Below, piece after piece: positions 1 through 8,926 of a stretch of 64,000 nt of DNA. The notes beneath the pieces are model-generated. The model saw only the letters and a list, made by a program, of their open reading frames with translations. It had not been told where the DNA came from and did no database searches. The DNA is from Eubacterium sp. (GTDB taxonomy: Bacteria > Bacillota > Clostridia > Lachnospirales > Lachnospiraceae), in the NCBI GenBank assembly GCA_024696635.1, contig JAILGP010000215.1, positions 1 through 64,000 of the forward strand, given 5' to 3'. Each line of letters opens with the position of its first letter. The first letter of the stretch is position 1. The position numbers and the translations under genes are program-made.

Positions 1-1
1 A

Positions 2-103
2 ATGGGATACGAAGCGTCAGAAGAGACAGACTATGAACTTTACTTCGATGGTACTCGACCTGACGTGTTCTGTGAGTTATGGATTCCAATCAAAAAGAAG
101 TAA
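2..103 (+). CDS. C-terminal fragment of a GyrI-like effector-binding-domain protein (gene truncated by window edge)
   Basis: Frame 2 reads MGYEASEETDYELYFDGTRPDVFCELWIPIKKK*; the ending resembles GyrI-like/AraC effector-binding domains. Confidence 0.5.
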   Translation: MGYEASEETDYELYFDGTRPDVFCELWIPIKKK

Positions 104-203
104 GTGGTTAATGGAAGAACATCAGGAGGGCAGTGAGCTGACTAACAGCGATAAAGGACTTAAAAATATGAAGATAACTTAATGATTTCTATGCAGCGAT
201 AAG

Positions 204-239
204 GCGTCTATGAGTAGAAATACTTGTAGGTGCTTTTTT
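204..239 (+). terminator. Intrinsic terminator with GAAA tetraloop
   Basis: GCGTCTATGAGTA-gaaa-TACTTGTAGGTGC (13 bp counting G-U pairs) followed by TTTTTT. Confidence 0.75.
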
Positions 240-323
240 GATTTTAGATAAACCTTTGGACAAAAAGTCCAAAAGATTGCTTACGTAGGAAAGAGCACAT
301 TGTAAACGAGTAGGAGGAATATC

Positions 324-556
324 ATGGAAAGAATAGTTGATGAAACAGTAGATGTGACCGAAAAAGTATAGGTGCCAATTGAGAAGAAGATTAATCTGAC
401 GATTAAAGAAGCTGCGGAGTATTCGAATATCGGAATTAACAAGATAGCAGAGCTGCTCCGTAATCCGATGTGTAACTTTGTTTATACATTGGAAACAAGA
501 AATTAGTAAAGAGAAAAGAATTTGAACAGTATCTTTCGTCGGTAAGGGAAATATGA
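324..556 (+). pseudogene. Decayed Tn916-type excisionase (Xis)
   Basis: MERIVDETVDVTEKV*VPIEKKINLTIKEAAEYSNIGINKIAELLRNPMCNFV, then frameshift to IGNKKLVKRKEFEQYLSSVREI*; in-frame TAG at 369-371 and a frameshift near 484. Confidence 0.78.
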
Positions 557-660
557 CATAAGAGGTGCTGTGTTTTACGCTAAATAGGTTTGAAAAGTAT
601 ACTGTTTTATGGTATTATAACTCAGTTATACAAAGCTCTTAAAGGAAAGAAGGAAATATT

Positions 661-1764
661 ATGAAACTAGGCATTGTGGGACTTCCCAACGTAGGAAAAT
701 CTACATTATTCAATTCGCTTACAAAAGCTGGAGCTCTTGCGGCTAATTATCCATTTGCAACCATTGATCCAAATGTTGGTATAGTTGCAGTTCCGGATGA
801 GAGACTGGATGTACTTACTAAGATGTATGATTCGGATAAAACTACTCCGGCTATTATTGAGTTCGTTGATATAGCAGGTCTTGTAAAAGGTGCATCAAAG
901 GGTGAAGGACTGGGGAATCAGTTTCTTGCAAATATACGTGAGTGTGATGCCATAGTACATGTTGTAAGATGCTTTGATGATCCAGATGTTATTCATGTAG
1001 ATGGTTCCGTAGATCCTATTAGAGATATTGATACTATTAATATAGAACTTATTTTCTCGGATCTTGAGGTCCTTGAGAGAAGAATCTCCAAGACCACAAA
1101 GATTGCGAGAAATGATAAACTGGCTGCGAAGGAACTGGATTTCCAGCAGCGCATAAAGGCTCATCTTGAGGCTACCAATCCTGTTAGAACATTTGAGATA
1201 AATGAAGCTGATGAGGATGAGGTTGCCTGGATTAAGGAGTATTCACTTCTTACAGAGAAGAAGGTTATATATGCTGCAAATGTAAGTGAAGACGATATGG
1301 CTGATGATGGAGCTAATAATGACTATGTTAAGAAGGTTAGAGATTATGCTGCAGAGACTGGGGCTCAGGTATTCACTGTATGTGCACAGATGGAAGCAGA
1401 AATCTCTGAACTGGATGATGAAGAAAGAGCTATGTTCTTAGAGGACCTTGGACTTAAGGAGTCAGGACTTGATAAGCTGATAAAGGCAAGCTATACACTG
1501 CTTGGACTTATTAGTTATCTGACAGCAGGAAAGCAGGAGTCAAGAGCCTGGACCATAAAGAAGGGAACTAAGGCACCTCAGGCTGCAGGTAAGATTCACT
1601 CTGACTTTGAAAGAGGATTTATTAAGGCAGAAATAGTTGCTTATGATGATCTTATTAGAGAGGGAAGCATGGCAGCAGCCAAGGAAAAGGGACTTGTTCG
1701 TCAGGAAGGCAAGGAATATGTCATGAAAGACGGAGATGTAGTTCTTTTCAAGTTTAATGTATAA
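661..1764 (+). CDS. ychF: Redox-regulated ATPase/GTPase YchF (Obg family)
   Basis: MKLGIVGLPNVGKSTLFNSLTKAGALAANYPFATIDPNVG and C-terminal TGS-like end; RBS aaggaaagaagg. Confidence 0.97.
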   Translation: MKLGIVGLPNVGKSTLFNSLTKAGALAANYPFATIDPNVGIVAVPDERLDVLTKMYDSDKTTPAIIEFVDIAGLVKGASKGEGLGNQFLANIRECDAIVHVVRCFDDPDVIHVDGSVDPIRDIDTINIELIFSDLEVLERRISKTTKIARNDKLAAKELDFQQRIKAHLEATNPVRTFEINEADEDEVAWIKEYSLLTEKKVIYAANVSEDDMADDGANNDYVKKVRDYAAETGAQVFTVCAQMEAEISELDDEERAMFLEDLGLKESGLDKLIKASYTLLGLISYLTAGKQESRAWTIKKGTKAPQAAGKIHSDFERGFIKAEIVAYDDLIREGSMAAAKEKGLVRQEGKEYVMKDGDVVLFKFNV

Positions 1765-1778
1765 ATGGTGGTATAAAA

Positions 1779-2810
1779 ATGAATGGAATTTATTTCCCAG
1801 GATTGGGAATTTCTTTTGATAATGTACCCAAGGGATTTCATATAGGATCATTTTTCCTTCCTTTATATGCAGTTGTAATTACAACAGGTTTTATACTGGC
1901 ATATTTTGTTTCACTTAAGGAAGCTAAAAGAACAGGTCAGGATGATGAAACCTATCTGGATTTTTTTATAGCTATGGTACTTCCTTCCATAATCGGAGCC
2001 AGAATCTACTATATTATATTTAATCTTGATAGATTTGTGGCAGATGGAAAGTCCTTTGGACAGACCCTTTTAGATATGGTCAATATCAGAAATGGCGGTC
2101 TTGGTATATATGGTGGACTTATTGTTGGTACCATAACAGCATTAATATTCTGCAGGGTTAAGAAGGTTAGACTTCCGCTTCTTGCTGATACAGTTACCAT
2201 GGGTGTTCTTATTGGTCAGATTCTTGGAAGATGGGGGAATTTCTTCAATAGAGAATGTTTTGGAGCGTACACCTCATCAGTTTTCAGAATGGCAATACCA
2301 GAGGGCTATTATAATACTTCCTTTTATAATGAAATGGTAAGGGATGGGATTATTACAAGTCAGATGCAGGCTAATACTGAAATGGTAAATGGAGTATCCT
2401 GTATTACAGTTCATCCTACATTTATATATGAAGGTTTATGGAACCTAATGCTTCTTGTAATCATTTTCTTCTATAGAAAGCATAAGAAGTTTGATGGAGA
2501 GCTGGCAATGCTTTATGTTGCCGGATATGGAGTAGGACGATTTATAGTTGAAGCTTTAAGAACTGATTCGCTGATGATAGGCTCCTTTAAAATAAGTCAG
2601 GTAGTCGCAATCCTTTGTATTATTATTGCGGTGGCTGTAATAATCTATAATAGAGTAAGGATTTCCCGTATTCCAGTAAGTAATGTGGGGAAAGCTGCCA
2701 TATCCCATGATGAAAGTGGAAAAGAAATGGAAAAAAACACCACAATCCAAGAAAAAAATGGGGGAGAAGTGGGAAAAGACACCACATCCCAGGAAAAGAG
2801 TTATAAATAA
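1779..2810 (+). CDS. lgt: Prolipoprotein diacylglyceryl transferase with repeat-derived hydrophilic C-terminus
   Basis: GGLGIYGGLIVG, GRWGNFFNRECFG, HPTFIYEGLWN, GRFIVEALRTDSL motifs. Confidence 0.96.
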   Translation: MNGIYFPGLGISFDNVPKGFHIGSFFLPLYAVVITTGFILAYFVSLKEAKRTGQDDETYLDFFIAMVLPSIIGARIYYIIFNLDRFVADGKSFGQTLLDMVNIRNGGLGIYGGLIVGTITALIFCRVKKVRLPLLADTVTMGVLIGQILGRWGNFFNRECFGAYTSSVFRMAIPEGYYNTSFYNEMVRDGIITSQMQANTEMVNGVSCITVHPTFIYEGLWNLMLLVIIFFYRKHKKFDGELAMLYVAGYGVGRFIVEALRTDSLMIGSFKISQVVAILCIIIAVAVIIYNRVRISRIPVSNVGKAAISHDESGKEMEKNTTIQEKNGGEVGKDTTSQEKSYK

Positions 2811-2935
2811 GTGGGAAAAGACACCACACCCCAGGAAAAGAGTTATAAATAAGTGGGAAAAAGTGCCACTTTCCATGAAAAGAGTGGGGAAAATTGTCCT
2901 AAAATATGTCCATGGGGATAAAGTGGGGAATTAGT
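2685..2935 (+). repeat. Direct-repeat array, core 42-bp unit twice (2769-2810, 2811-2852) with degenerate flanking copies
   Basis: gtgggaaaagacaccacatcccaggaaaagagttataaataa and copy with one mismatch; related units begin at 2685, 2716, 2853. Confidence 0.9.
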
Positions 2936-3044
2936 CAAAAAAAATTTTAAAAATTAATTGATAGACTCTTGAAGAAATGAATTACTATATTTAGTGGCAA
3001 TTTAATAAAAGGTTCATATATCTTGTGAAAATGTATATTTGAGT

Positions 3045-3086
3045 CCTGTTTTTTCGTCAAAATGACGGAAAAACAGGGCTTTTTTT
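3045..3086 (+). terminator. Intrinsic terminator downstream of lgt
   Basis: CCTGTTTTTTCGTCA-aaa-TGACGGAAAAACAGG then gcTTTTTTT. Confidence 0.88.
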
Positions 3087-3209
3087 AGCTTTTTACCCCT
3101 TTTATTTTCTGAAAATAAACTTGCAATTTAAGGGTTCCTAGGGTAATATACTCTATAAAGTGTGGAAGAATCCCATGCGAGAACCATGTCAACTCCATGA
3201 AGTGGGGAA

Positions 3210-3279
3210 TTATCCACATAATCAACAGACTTATCAACAATCACGAGAAATAAGAGTCGTGAAATGAAAGTTATCAACA
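3210..3279 (+). promoter_or_regulatory. DnaA-box-like cluster upstream of mraZ
   Basis: TTATCCACA at 3210-3218; TTATCAACA at 3231-3239 and 3271-3279. Confidence 0.5.
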
Positions 3280-3304
3280 GTCTAAGACTTATGAAAGGGG
3301 GAAC

Positions 3305-3760
3305 GTGAAAGTGTCTATTCTGCTTATTGGCGAATACAATCATAATATTGACGCTAAGGGTAGATTAAGCGTTCCTGCAAAATTCAGAGATGAGTTTGGT
3401 TCATCAGTAATCTTAGGAAGAGGCGCTGATGAATGTCTTAGATTATATAGCTTAGAAGAGTTTGAGACTTTTAAGGACAATTTACTTAGCCAGTTGGATA
3501 CAAGTGATGAGGATGATAGAGATTTATACAGATATTTCACAGCTAAGGTTGATAGATGTGACTTTGATTCTCAGGGAAGAATTATAGTTTCCAAGAAGAT
3601 GAGAGACTATGCCGGACTTACCAAAGAGGTTGTAGTTATTGGAAATGGAAATGTAGCTGAAATCTGGGATAAGGCTCTTTACGATGAAAGATTTAGTGAT
3701 GATAAGTTCACTAGTGAACAAGTATCTAAGAAGATTAAGCAGAAGAAGATTCGCTTCTAA
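3305..3760 (+). CDS. mraZ: Division/cell wall cluster transcriptional regulator MraZ (GTG start at 3305 or, better spaced from RBS, 3311)
   Basis: GEYNHNIDAKGRLSVPAKFRDEFG; first gene of dcw cluster. Confidence 0.96.
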   Translation: MKVSILLIGEYNHNIDAKGRLSVPAKFRDEFGSSVILGRGADECLRLYSLEEFETFKDNLLSQLDTSDEDDRDLYRYFTAKVDRCDFDSQGRIIVSKKMRDYAGLTKEVVVIGNGNVAEIWDKALYDERFSDDKFTSEQVSKKIKQKKIRF

Positions 3761-3783
3761 TAGGACACGGGAGGAACTGACAA

Positions 3784-4716
3784 TTGGAATTTAAACATAT
3801 ACCAATCATGTTAGAGCCTGTGATAGAAGGTCTTGATATAAAAGCAGATGGAATATATGTGGATGGAACTCTTGGTGGAGCTGGTCATTCATTTGAAATA
3901 GCAAAAAGACTTTCGCCAGAAGGAAAGCTTGTGGGGATAGATCAGGATCAGGATGCTCTAAAAGCTGCGGGACAAAGGCTTAAGGACTTTCCTAATATAG
4001 AACTTATACATAGCAATTATGTGAATATGAAAAGTGCTCTTCTTGATAGAGGAATAAAGTCTGTTGATGGAATACTCCTGGATCTTGGTGTTTCATCCTA
4101 TCAATTTGATAATGCAGATAGAGGCTTTTCCTATAGGGAAGATGCACCCTTAGATATGAGGATGGATCAAACTAATCCCTATACTGCACAGGATCTTTTG
4201 AATGATTATTCTGAGGAAGAGCTTAGAAGAATCATAAGAGATTACGGAGAAGAAAAATTTGCAGCAAGGATAGCAGCATCAATAGTTAAGTTTAGACAGG
4301 TAAAGAGGCTTGAAACAACCTTTGAATTAAATGAAATAATTACAAACTCCATACCTGCAGCAGCTAGAAGGCAGGGTGGAAATCCCTGTAAGAGAACATA
4401 TCAGGCAATCAGAATTGAACTTAATAAAGAATTAAATGTTCTTGAAGATGGTCTTGAGGATATGATCGATATCCTGAACCCGGGAGGAAGGCTCTGTATT
4501 ATAACATTTCATTCTTTGGAAGATAGAATAGTAAAGCAGGCTATGCGAACAGCAGAGAATCCTTGTATATGTCCGCCGGATTTTCCGGTATGCACCTGTG
4601 GAAGGAAATCAAAGGGTAAGGTTATTACAAGAAAGCCTATTGTGGCAGATGATGAAGAGTTAGAGAGAAATCCCAGAAGCTCCAGTGCAAAGCTACGTAT
4701 TTTCTGCAAAAAATAA
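3784..4716 (+). CDS. rsmH: 16S rRNA (cytosine1402-N4)-methyltransferase
   Basis: [38 protein letters not shown] start. Confidence 0.97.
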   Translation: MEFKHIPIMLEPVIEGLDIKADGIYVDGTLGGAGHSFEIAKRLSPEGKLVGIDQDQDALKAAGQRLKDFPNIELIHSNYVNMKSALLDRGIKSVDGILLDLGVSSYQFDNADRGFSYREDAPLDMRMDQTNPYTAQDLLNDYSEEELRRIIRDYGEEKFAARIAASIVKFRQVKRLETTFELNEIITNSIPAAARRQGGNPCKRTYQAIRIELNKELNVLEDGLEDMIDILNPGGRLCIITFHSLEDRIVKQAMRTAENPCICPPDFPVCTCGRKSKGKVITRKPIVADDEELERNPRSSSAKLRIFCKK

Positions 4717-4843
4717 ATTTACTGGGACTAATAAAATTAGAACATTATTATTTTTCTAGTTATAAATATTATCTATAAATTTGATTTTAATGGTTCATAG
4801 GGTTTAATGGTTTAAGTGAAAAAGAGATGGGAAGTGTAAGGTT

Positions 4844-5344
4844 ATGGCAAGATATAAGAGAGAAATGTATTATGAAGATGGAAATACAGTAAGACGTTAT
4901 GAGGCATATCCGGAATCTCCAAGGAGAAGACGTGAGGACTATCCTCAAGAGGAAAGAACATCAAGAAGACGTAATGTAAGCTATGAAGGAGCTGCGCGTA
5001 AGGCTGAGGAATCAAAGGGCTTTGACCTTAAATATACAGCTGTTTTGGTATTTATGCTGCTTATGGTTGTGGCATCCTGCGTAGTTATGATAACAGTGCA
5101 GACTGAGGTTGATGCCAAAGAGAAAAAGATAGATTCTCTTAGAGAAAGTATTCAAAACATAGAAGCTGATAATGCTGCCTATGAGAATAAACTTGACAGC
5201 ATGTATTCCTTGGAAGATATTTATAGTATTGCAACAGGTGAGCTTGGTATGGTATATTCTCAAAATGGACAGATTATATACTACGAGCAGGAAAATGGCG
5301 ACTATGTAAAACAGTATAATGATGTACCTAAGACCGTTGATTAA
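4844..5344 (+). CDS. ftsL: FtsL-like septum formation protein
   Basis: Basic N-terminus, single TM (YTAVLVFMLLMVVASCVVMITV), coiled coil; position between rsmH and ftsI. Confidence 0.75.
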   Translation: MARYKREMYYEDGNTVRRYEAYPESPRRRREDYPQEERTSRRRNVSYEGAARKAEESKGFDLKYTAVLVFMLLMVVASCVVMITVQTEVDAKEKKIDSLRESIQNIEADNAAYENKLDSMYSLEDIYSIATGELGMVYSQNGQIIYYEQENGDYVKQYNDVPKTVD

Positions 5345-5408
5345 TCAGCGGTCTTGATGTGGTTTTATAGGAAAGTCAAAATTATAGGATTTAGGGGTTT
5401 TATTTTAC

Positions 5409-7520
5409 ATGGCAGATAGACCTAAAAGAAAGAGGAAAGTATTTAACAAGAGGATGCGAAGGCATCTTCTGTTTTTGGTTATAGCATTTACCGTTTGCTT
5501 TGGTATAATCATCGGAGCTGTTGTATATTACAACATATTTGAGGGAGATGAGTATACCGAAAGGGTTTTGGCACAAAAGGATTATGAAAGTATTATTGTA
5601 CCATTTAAGCGCGGTGATATATATGATTGCAATGGTTCTGTGCTTGCAACCAGTAATAAGGTTTATAACCTGATAATTGAGCCAAAGAATATAATTGAAT
5701 TTTCTTATACGGAAAAGGCGACAAGGCTTGCTCTTAAGGAATATTTTGGAATAACTGAAGAGGAACTCAATACTTATCTTTCTGATACGGAATCTATGTA
5801 TAAGGTTATTCGTAAGAAGTTGGTTTATGATGATGTTAAACAATATATGGCTGATGATAGAAATGATTCTGATAATCTTGAGTATGTGGTTGGTATAAGA
5901 CTGGAAGAGGAATATGTAAGAAATTATCCTAATGGAGACCTTGCTTGTCATGTCTTGGGGTTTGTGGTAAGCGGAAGTGAAGGAATTGGTGGAGTAGAGG
6001 GAAGCTATAATTCTTACCTTAATGGCCAGAATGGAAGAAAATATGCTTACCTTGGAGAAAACTACAGCTTACAGAGGGAACTGGAAGTACCAACCAATGG
6101 ATATAGTCTTGTTACTACAATTGATAGTGAGGTTCAGAGAATAGTACAGGAGAAGACTGAAGCATTCCAGAAGGAATTTAATGCAAAGAATATTTCTGTG
6201 CTGGTTATGAATCCTAAGAACTGTGATATAATTGCTCTTTATAATGTTCACCAATACGATCCCAATAATGCATATTCTATGGAATCATGCAGATATCAGT
6301 TTGAGGAAGAGGGGCTTCTGTCAGATGCTGAATATAAGGATATGTGTAAAAAGCTTACAGATGAGGAAAAGATACAGCATCTTGATCAGGTTTGGAGAAA
6401 CTTTGTTATAAGTGATACTTTTGAACCTGGATCGACTTATAAGACATTTACAATATCAGGAGCCATTGAGGATGGTGCTATAACAGGTGATGAACAGTAT
6501 TTCTGTGATGGTGTTCAGCAGGTGGCTGACTGGGCTATCAAATGTCATAAACGTAGCGGACATGGCTGGCTGACTGTGCCACAGGCTTTGGAGCAGTCCT
6601 GTAATGATGCCCTTATGCAGATAGCGGCTCAGGAGGGGGCTACAACCTTTGATAAATATCAGGTTCTCTTTGGATTTGGTCAGAGAACCGGAATTGACAT
6701 AATCGGAGAACCAAGTGCTGAGGATCTTTATAACGTTGTGTATCATCAGGAAAATCTTAATCCGGTTGAGCTTGCAACATCATCCTTTGGGCAGGGTCTT
6801 AATGTTACTATGATGCAGCTTGGAACAGCCTTTTGTTCTGTTATAAATGGTGGCTATTATTACCAGCCCCATGTTGTCAAGAAGGTTATTGATGAAGATG
6901 GTAATCTTGTTGAAAATTACGATAGGATACTTGTAAGAAGAACTATATCAGAAGAAACTTCAGAAAAAATGAAGGGTATTCTTCGTGACGTTGTTGAGAA
7001 TGGTACAGGTAGAAGAGCCATAGTTGAGGGCTATGAGGTTGGTGGTAAGACTGGTACAGCCGAAAAGCTTCCTCGTAATCAGGGTAAGTATATACTTTCA
7101 TTTATAGGCTTTTCTCCAGTGGATGATCCTCAGGTAATGGTTTATTGTGCAGTTGATGAACCTGCAGTTCCTAATCCGGATGAGTCTGGTGCCGGAGCCC
7201 TTCTCTTTAATGACATAGCTGAGGAGCTTCTTCCTTATATGAATATTTATAAAACTGGCGATGCAGAGGAAGTAGATGCAACTGGTACAGATGAAACTGC
7301 TACATCTGTATTTGAGGGTGATGCGCCTGCCATCAGTTCTGCAGGCTCCACGCTTGAAGAAAATCAGCAACCTGTTGAGGAAACAAGTGAAGAATCCAGT
7401 GAGGAATCAAACGGAGAAACAAGCGATCAGGGAAGTGGTACAGAAAATAATGGAGAGACTGGTCAGGAGAATGGAGATAGCATAATGGATGGGCTTAATG
7501 AGAGTAGTGAAGGTGAATGA
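5409..7520 (+). CDS. ftsI: Class B penicillin-binding protein (FtsI/SpoVD-like transpeptidase)
   Basis: FEPGSTYKTFT (SxxK), SCNDALMQ, GGKTGTAEK (KTG). Confidence 0.93.
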   Translation: MADRPKRKRKVFNKRMRRHLLFLVIAFTVCFGIIIGAVVYYNIFEGDEYTERVLAQKDYESIIVPFKRGDIYDCNGSVLATSNKVYNLIIEPKNIIEFSYTEKATRLALKEYFGITEEELNTYLSDTESMYKVIRKKLVYDDVKQYMADDRNDSDNLEYVVGIRLEEEYVRNYPNGDLACHVLGFVVSGSEGIGGVEGSYNSYLNGQNGRKYAYLGENYSLQRELEVPTNGYSLVTTIDSEVQRIVQEKTEAFQKEFNAKNISVLVMNPKNCDIIALYNVHQYDPNNAYSMESCRYQFEEEGLLSDAEYKDMCKKLTDEEKIQHLDQVWRNFVISDTFEPGSTYKTFTISGAIEDGAITGDEQYFCDGVQQVADWAIKCHKRSGHGWLTVPQALEQSCNDALMQIAAQEGATTFDKYQVLFGFGQRTGIDIIGEPSAEDLYNVVYHQENLNPVELATSSFGQGLNVTMMQLGTAFCSVINGGYYYQPHVVKKVIDEDGNLVENYDRILVRRTISEETSEKMKGILRDVVENGTGRRAIVEGYEVGGKTGTAEKLPRNQGKYILSFIGFSPVDDPQVMVYCAVDEPAVPNPDESGAGALLFNDIAEELLPYMNIYKTGDAEEVDATGTDETATSVFEGDAPAISSAGSTLEENQQPVEETSEESSEESNGETSDQGSGTENNGETGQENGDSIMDGLNESSEGE

Positions 7521-7562
7521 TAATCGGATTGATATATCGATTAGGAAATGAGAGGATAAGTT

Positions 7563-8921
7563 ATGGAATTCAGAAAAGTAGTAGTCGCAGGAGCTGGTAA
7601 AAGTGGAATAGCAGCAGCAGGTCTTTTGGTTAGAAATGGTGTAAATGTTGTTATTTATGATGGTAACGAAAAGATTAACCCTGATGATATAGTTGAGGGA
7701 ATGGGTAATGCTTCTTTGGTAAGTGTTCAGCTTGGTAAGCTTACAGATGAGGCTCTTGAAGGGGCTGATCTCTTTGTAATAAGTCCAGGTATTTCTCTTG
7801 AGGCTCCTTTTGTAGAGAAGGTCAGAGAAAAGAATATTCCAATATGGGGAGAGATTGAACTGGCTGATTACTATAATAAGGGTGTTATAGCTGCAATAAC
7901 AGGAACTAATGGCAAGACAACTACAACAACTCTTGTGGGAGAGATATTCAAGAATTATCAGAAGAATTATCTTGTTGTTGGTAATATTGGTCTTCCTTTT
8001 ACAAGATTTGCTGATTCTACAACAGAGGATACTATTATAGCTGCTGAGATAAGCTCCTTCCAGCTTGAAACAATACACAGCTTTAAACCTCATGTATCGG
8101 CTATACTTAATCTTACTCCTGATCATTTAAACAGACATCATACATTTGAAAATTATATACAGGCAAAGCTGAGAATTACTGAAAATCAGACTGAAGAGGA
8201 TTATGCCATACTTAATTATGACGATTCAGAAACAAGATCAAGAGCATCAGAGATAAATGGACCAAGGATAGTTTATTTCAGTCATGAAAAGGAAGTTGAA
8301 GAGGGTTCATTTGTAAGAGATGGGAAAATATATGTAAGACGTGACGGCGTAGAAACCTATATGCTTGATGTATCAGAGATTAAGATTCTTGGTCAGCATA
8401 ATCTGGAAAATGTACTTGCAGCCATTGCTATTTCTTCATATATGGATATTCCTGCTGATGTTATTAGAGATACAGTTCGTGAATTCAGTGGCGTTGAGCA
8501 CAGAATAGAATTTGTTCGTGAAGTAAGAGATGTAAGATATTTTAATGATTCAAAGGGTACAAACCCTGATGCCGCAATAAAGGCGGTTCTTGCAATGAGA
8601 GGAACCACGCTTCTTATAGGTGGCGGTTATGATAAGGATTCGGATTATGATTCCTGGGTAGAATGTTTCCCTGGAAGAATTAGAGTTCTGGTTCTTATGG
8701 GAGAAACTGCTGATAAGATTGAAAAGTGCTGCAAGGCTCATGGCTTTAATGAGATAGTTAAGGTTGATAGTCTTGAAAGTGCAGTTGCATATTGCTATGA
8801 ACATGCAAAGCCGGGAGATAATGTTCTTCTGTCACCAGCCTGCGCAAGCTGGGATATGTTCAAGAGCTACGAAGAAAGAGGTACTTTATTTAAAGTATAT
8901 GTAAATGGTTTAGAGGATTGA
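7563..8921 (+). CDS. murD: UDP-N-acetylmuramoyl-L-alanine--D-glutamate ligase
   Basis: ITGTNGKTTTTTLVGEIF, LNLTPDHLNRH, NDSKGTNPDA, LLSPACASWDMF. Confidence 0.97.
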   Translation: MEFRKVVVAGAGKSGIAAAGLLVRNGVNVVIYDGNEKINPDDIVEGMGNASLVSVQLGKLTDEALEGADLFVISPGISLEAPFVEKVREKNIPIWGEIELADYYNKGVIAAITGTNGKTTTTTLVGEIFKNYQKNYLVVGNIGLPFTRFADSTTEDTIIAAEISSFQLETIHSFKPHVSAILNLTPDHLNRHHTFENYIQAKLRITENQTEEDYAILNYDDSETRSRASEINGPRIVYFSHEKEVEEGSFVRDGKIYVRRDGVETYMLDVSEIKILGQHNLENVLAAIAISSYMDIPADVIRDTVREFSGVEHRIEFVREVRDVRYFNDSKGTNPDAAIKAVLAMRGTTLLIGGGYDKDSDYDSWVECFPGRIRVLVLMGETADKIEKCCKAHGFNEIVKVDSLESAVAYCYEHAKPGDNVLLSPACASWDMFKSYEERGTLFKVYVNGLED

Positions 8922-8926
8922 TTTTT

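Noticed and set aside
2683-2934. 83-aa alternative-frame ORF overlapping the lgt 3' end
   Set aside because: Open only because the 42-bp repeat is a multiple of 3; no clear RBS and overlaps lgt. Treated as a repeat by-product.
5400-5951. 183-aa antisense ORF within ftsI
   Set aside because: Composition (Ile/Ser/Tyr-rich) is typical of antisense frames of AT-rich coding DNA; sense strand is a well-supported gene.
7407-8126. 239-aa antisense ORF across ftsI/murD
   Set aside because: Overlaps two confident genes; low-complexity antisense translation.
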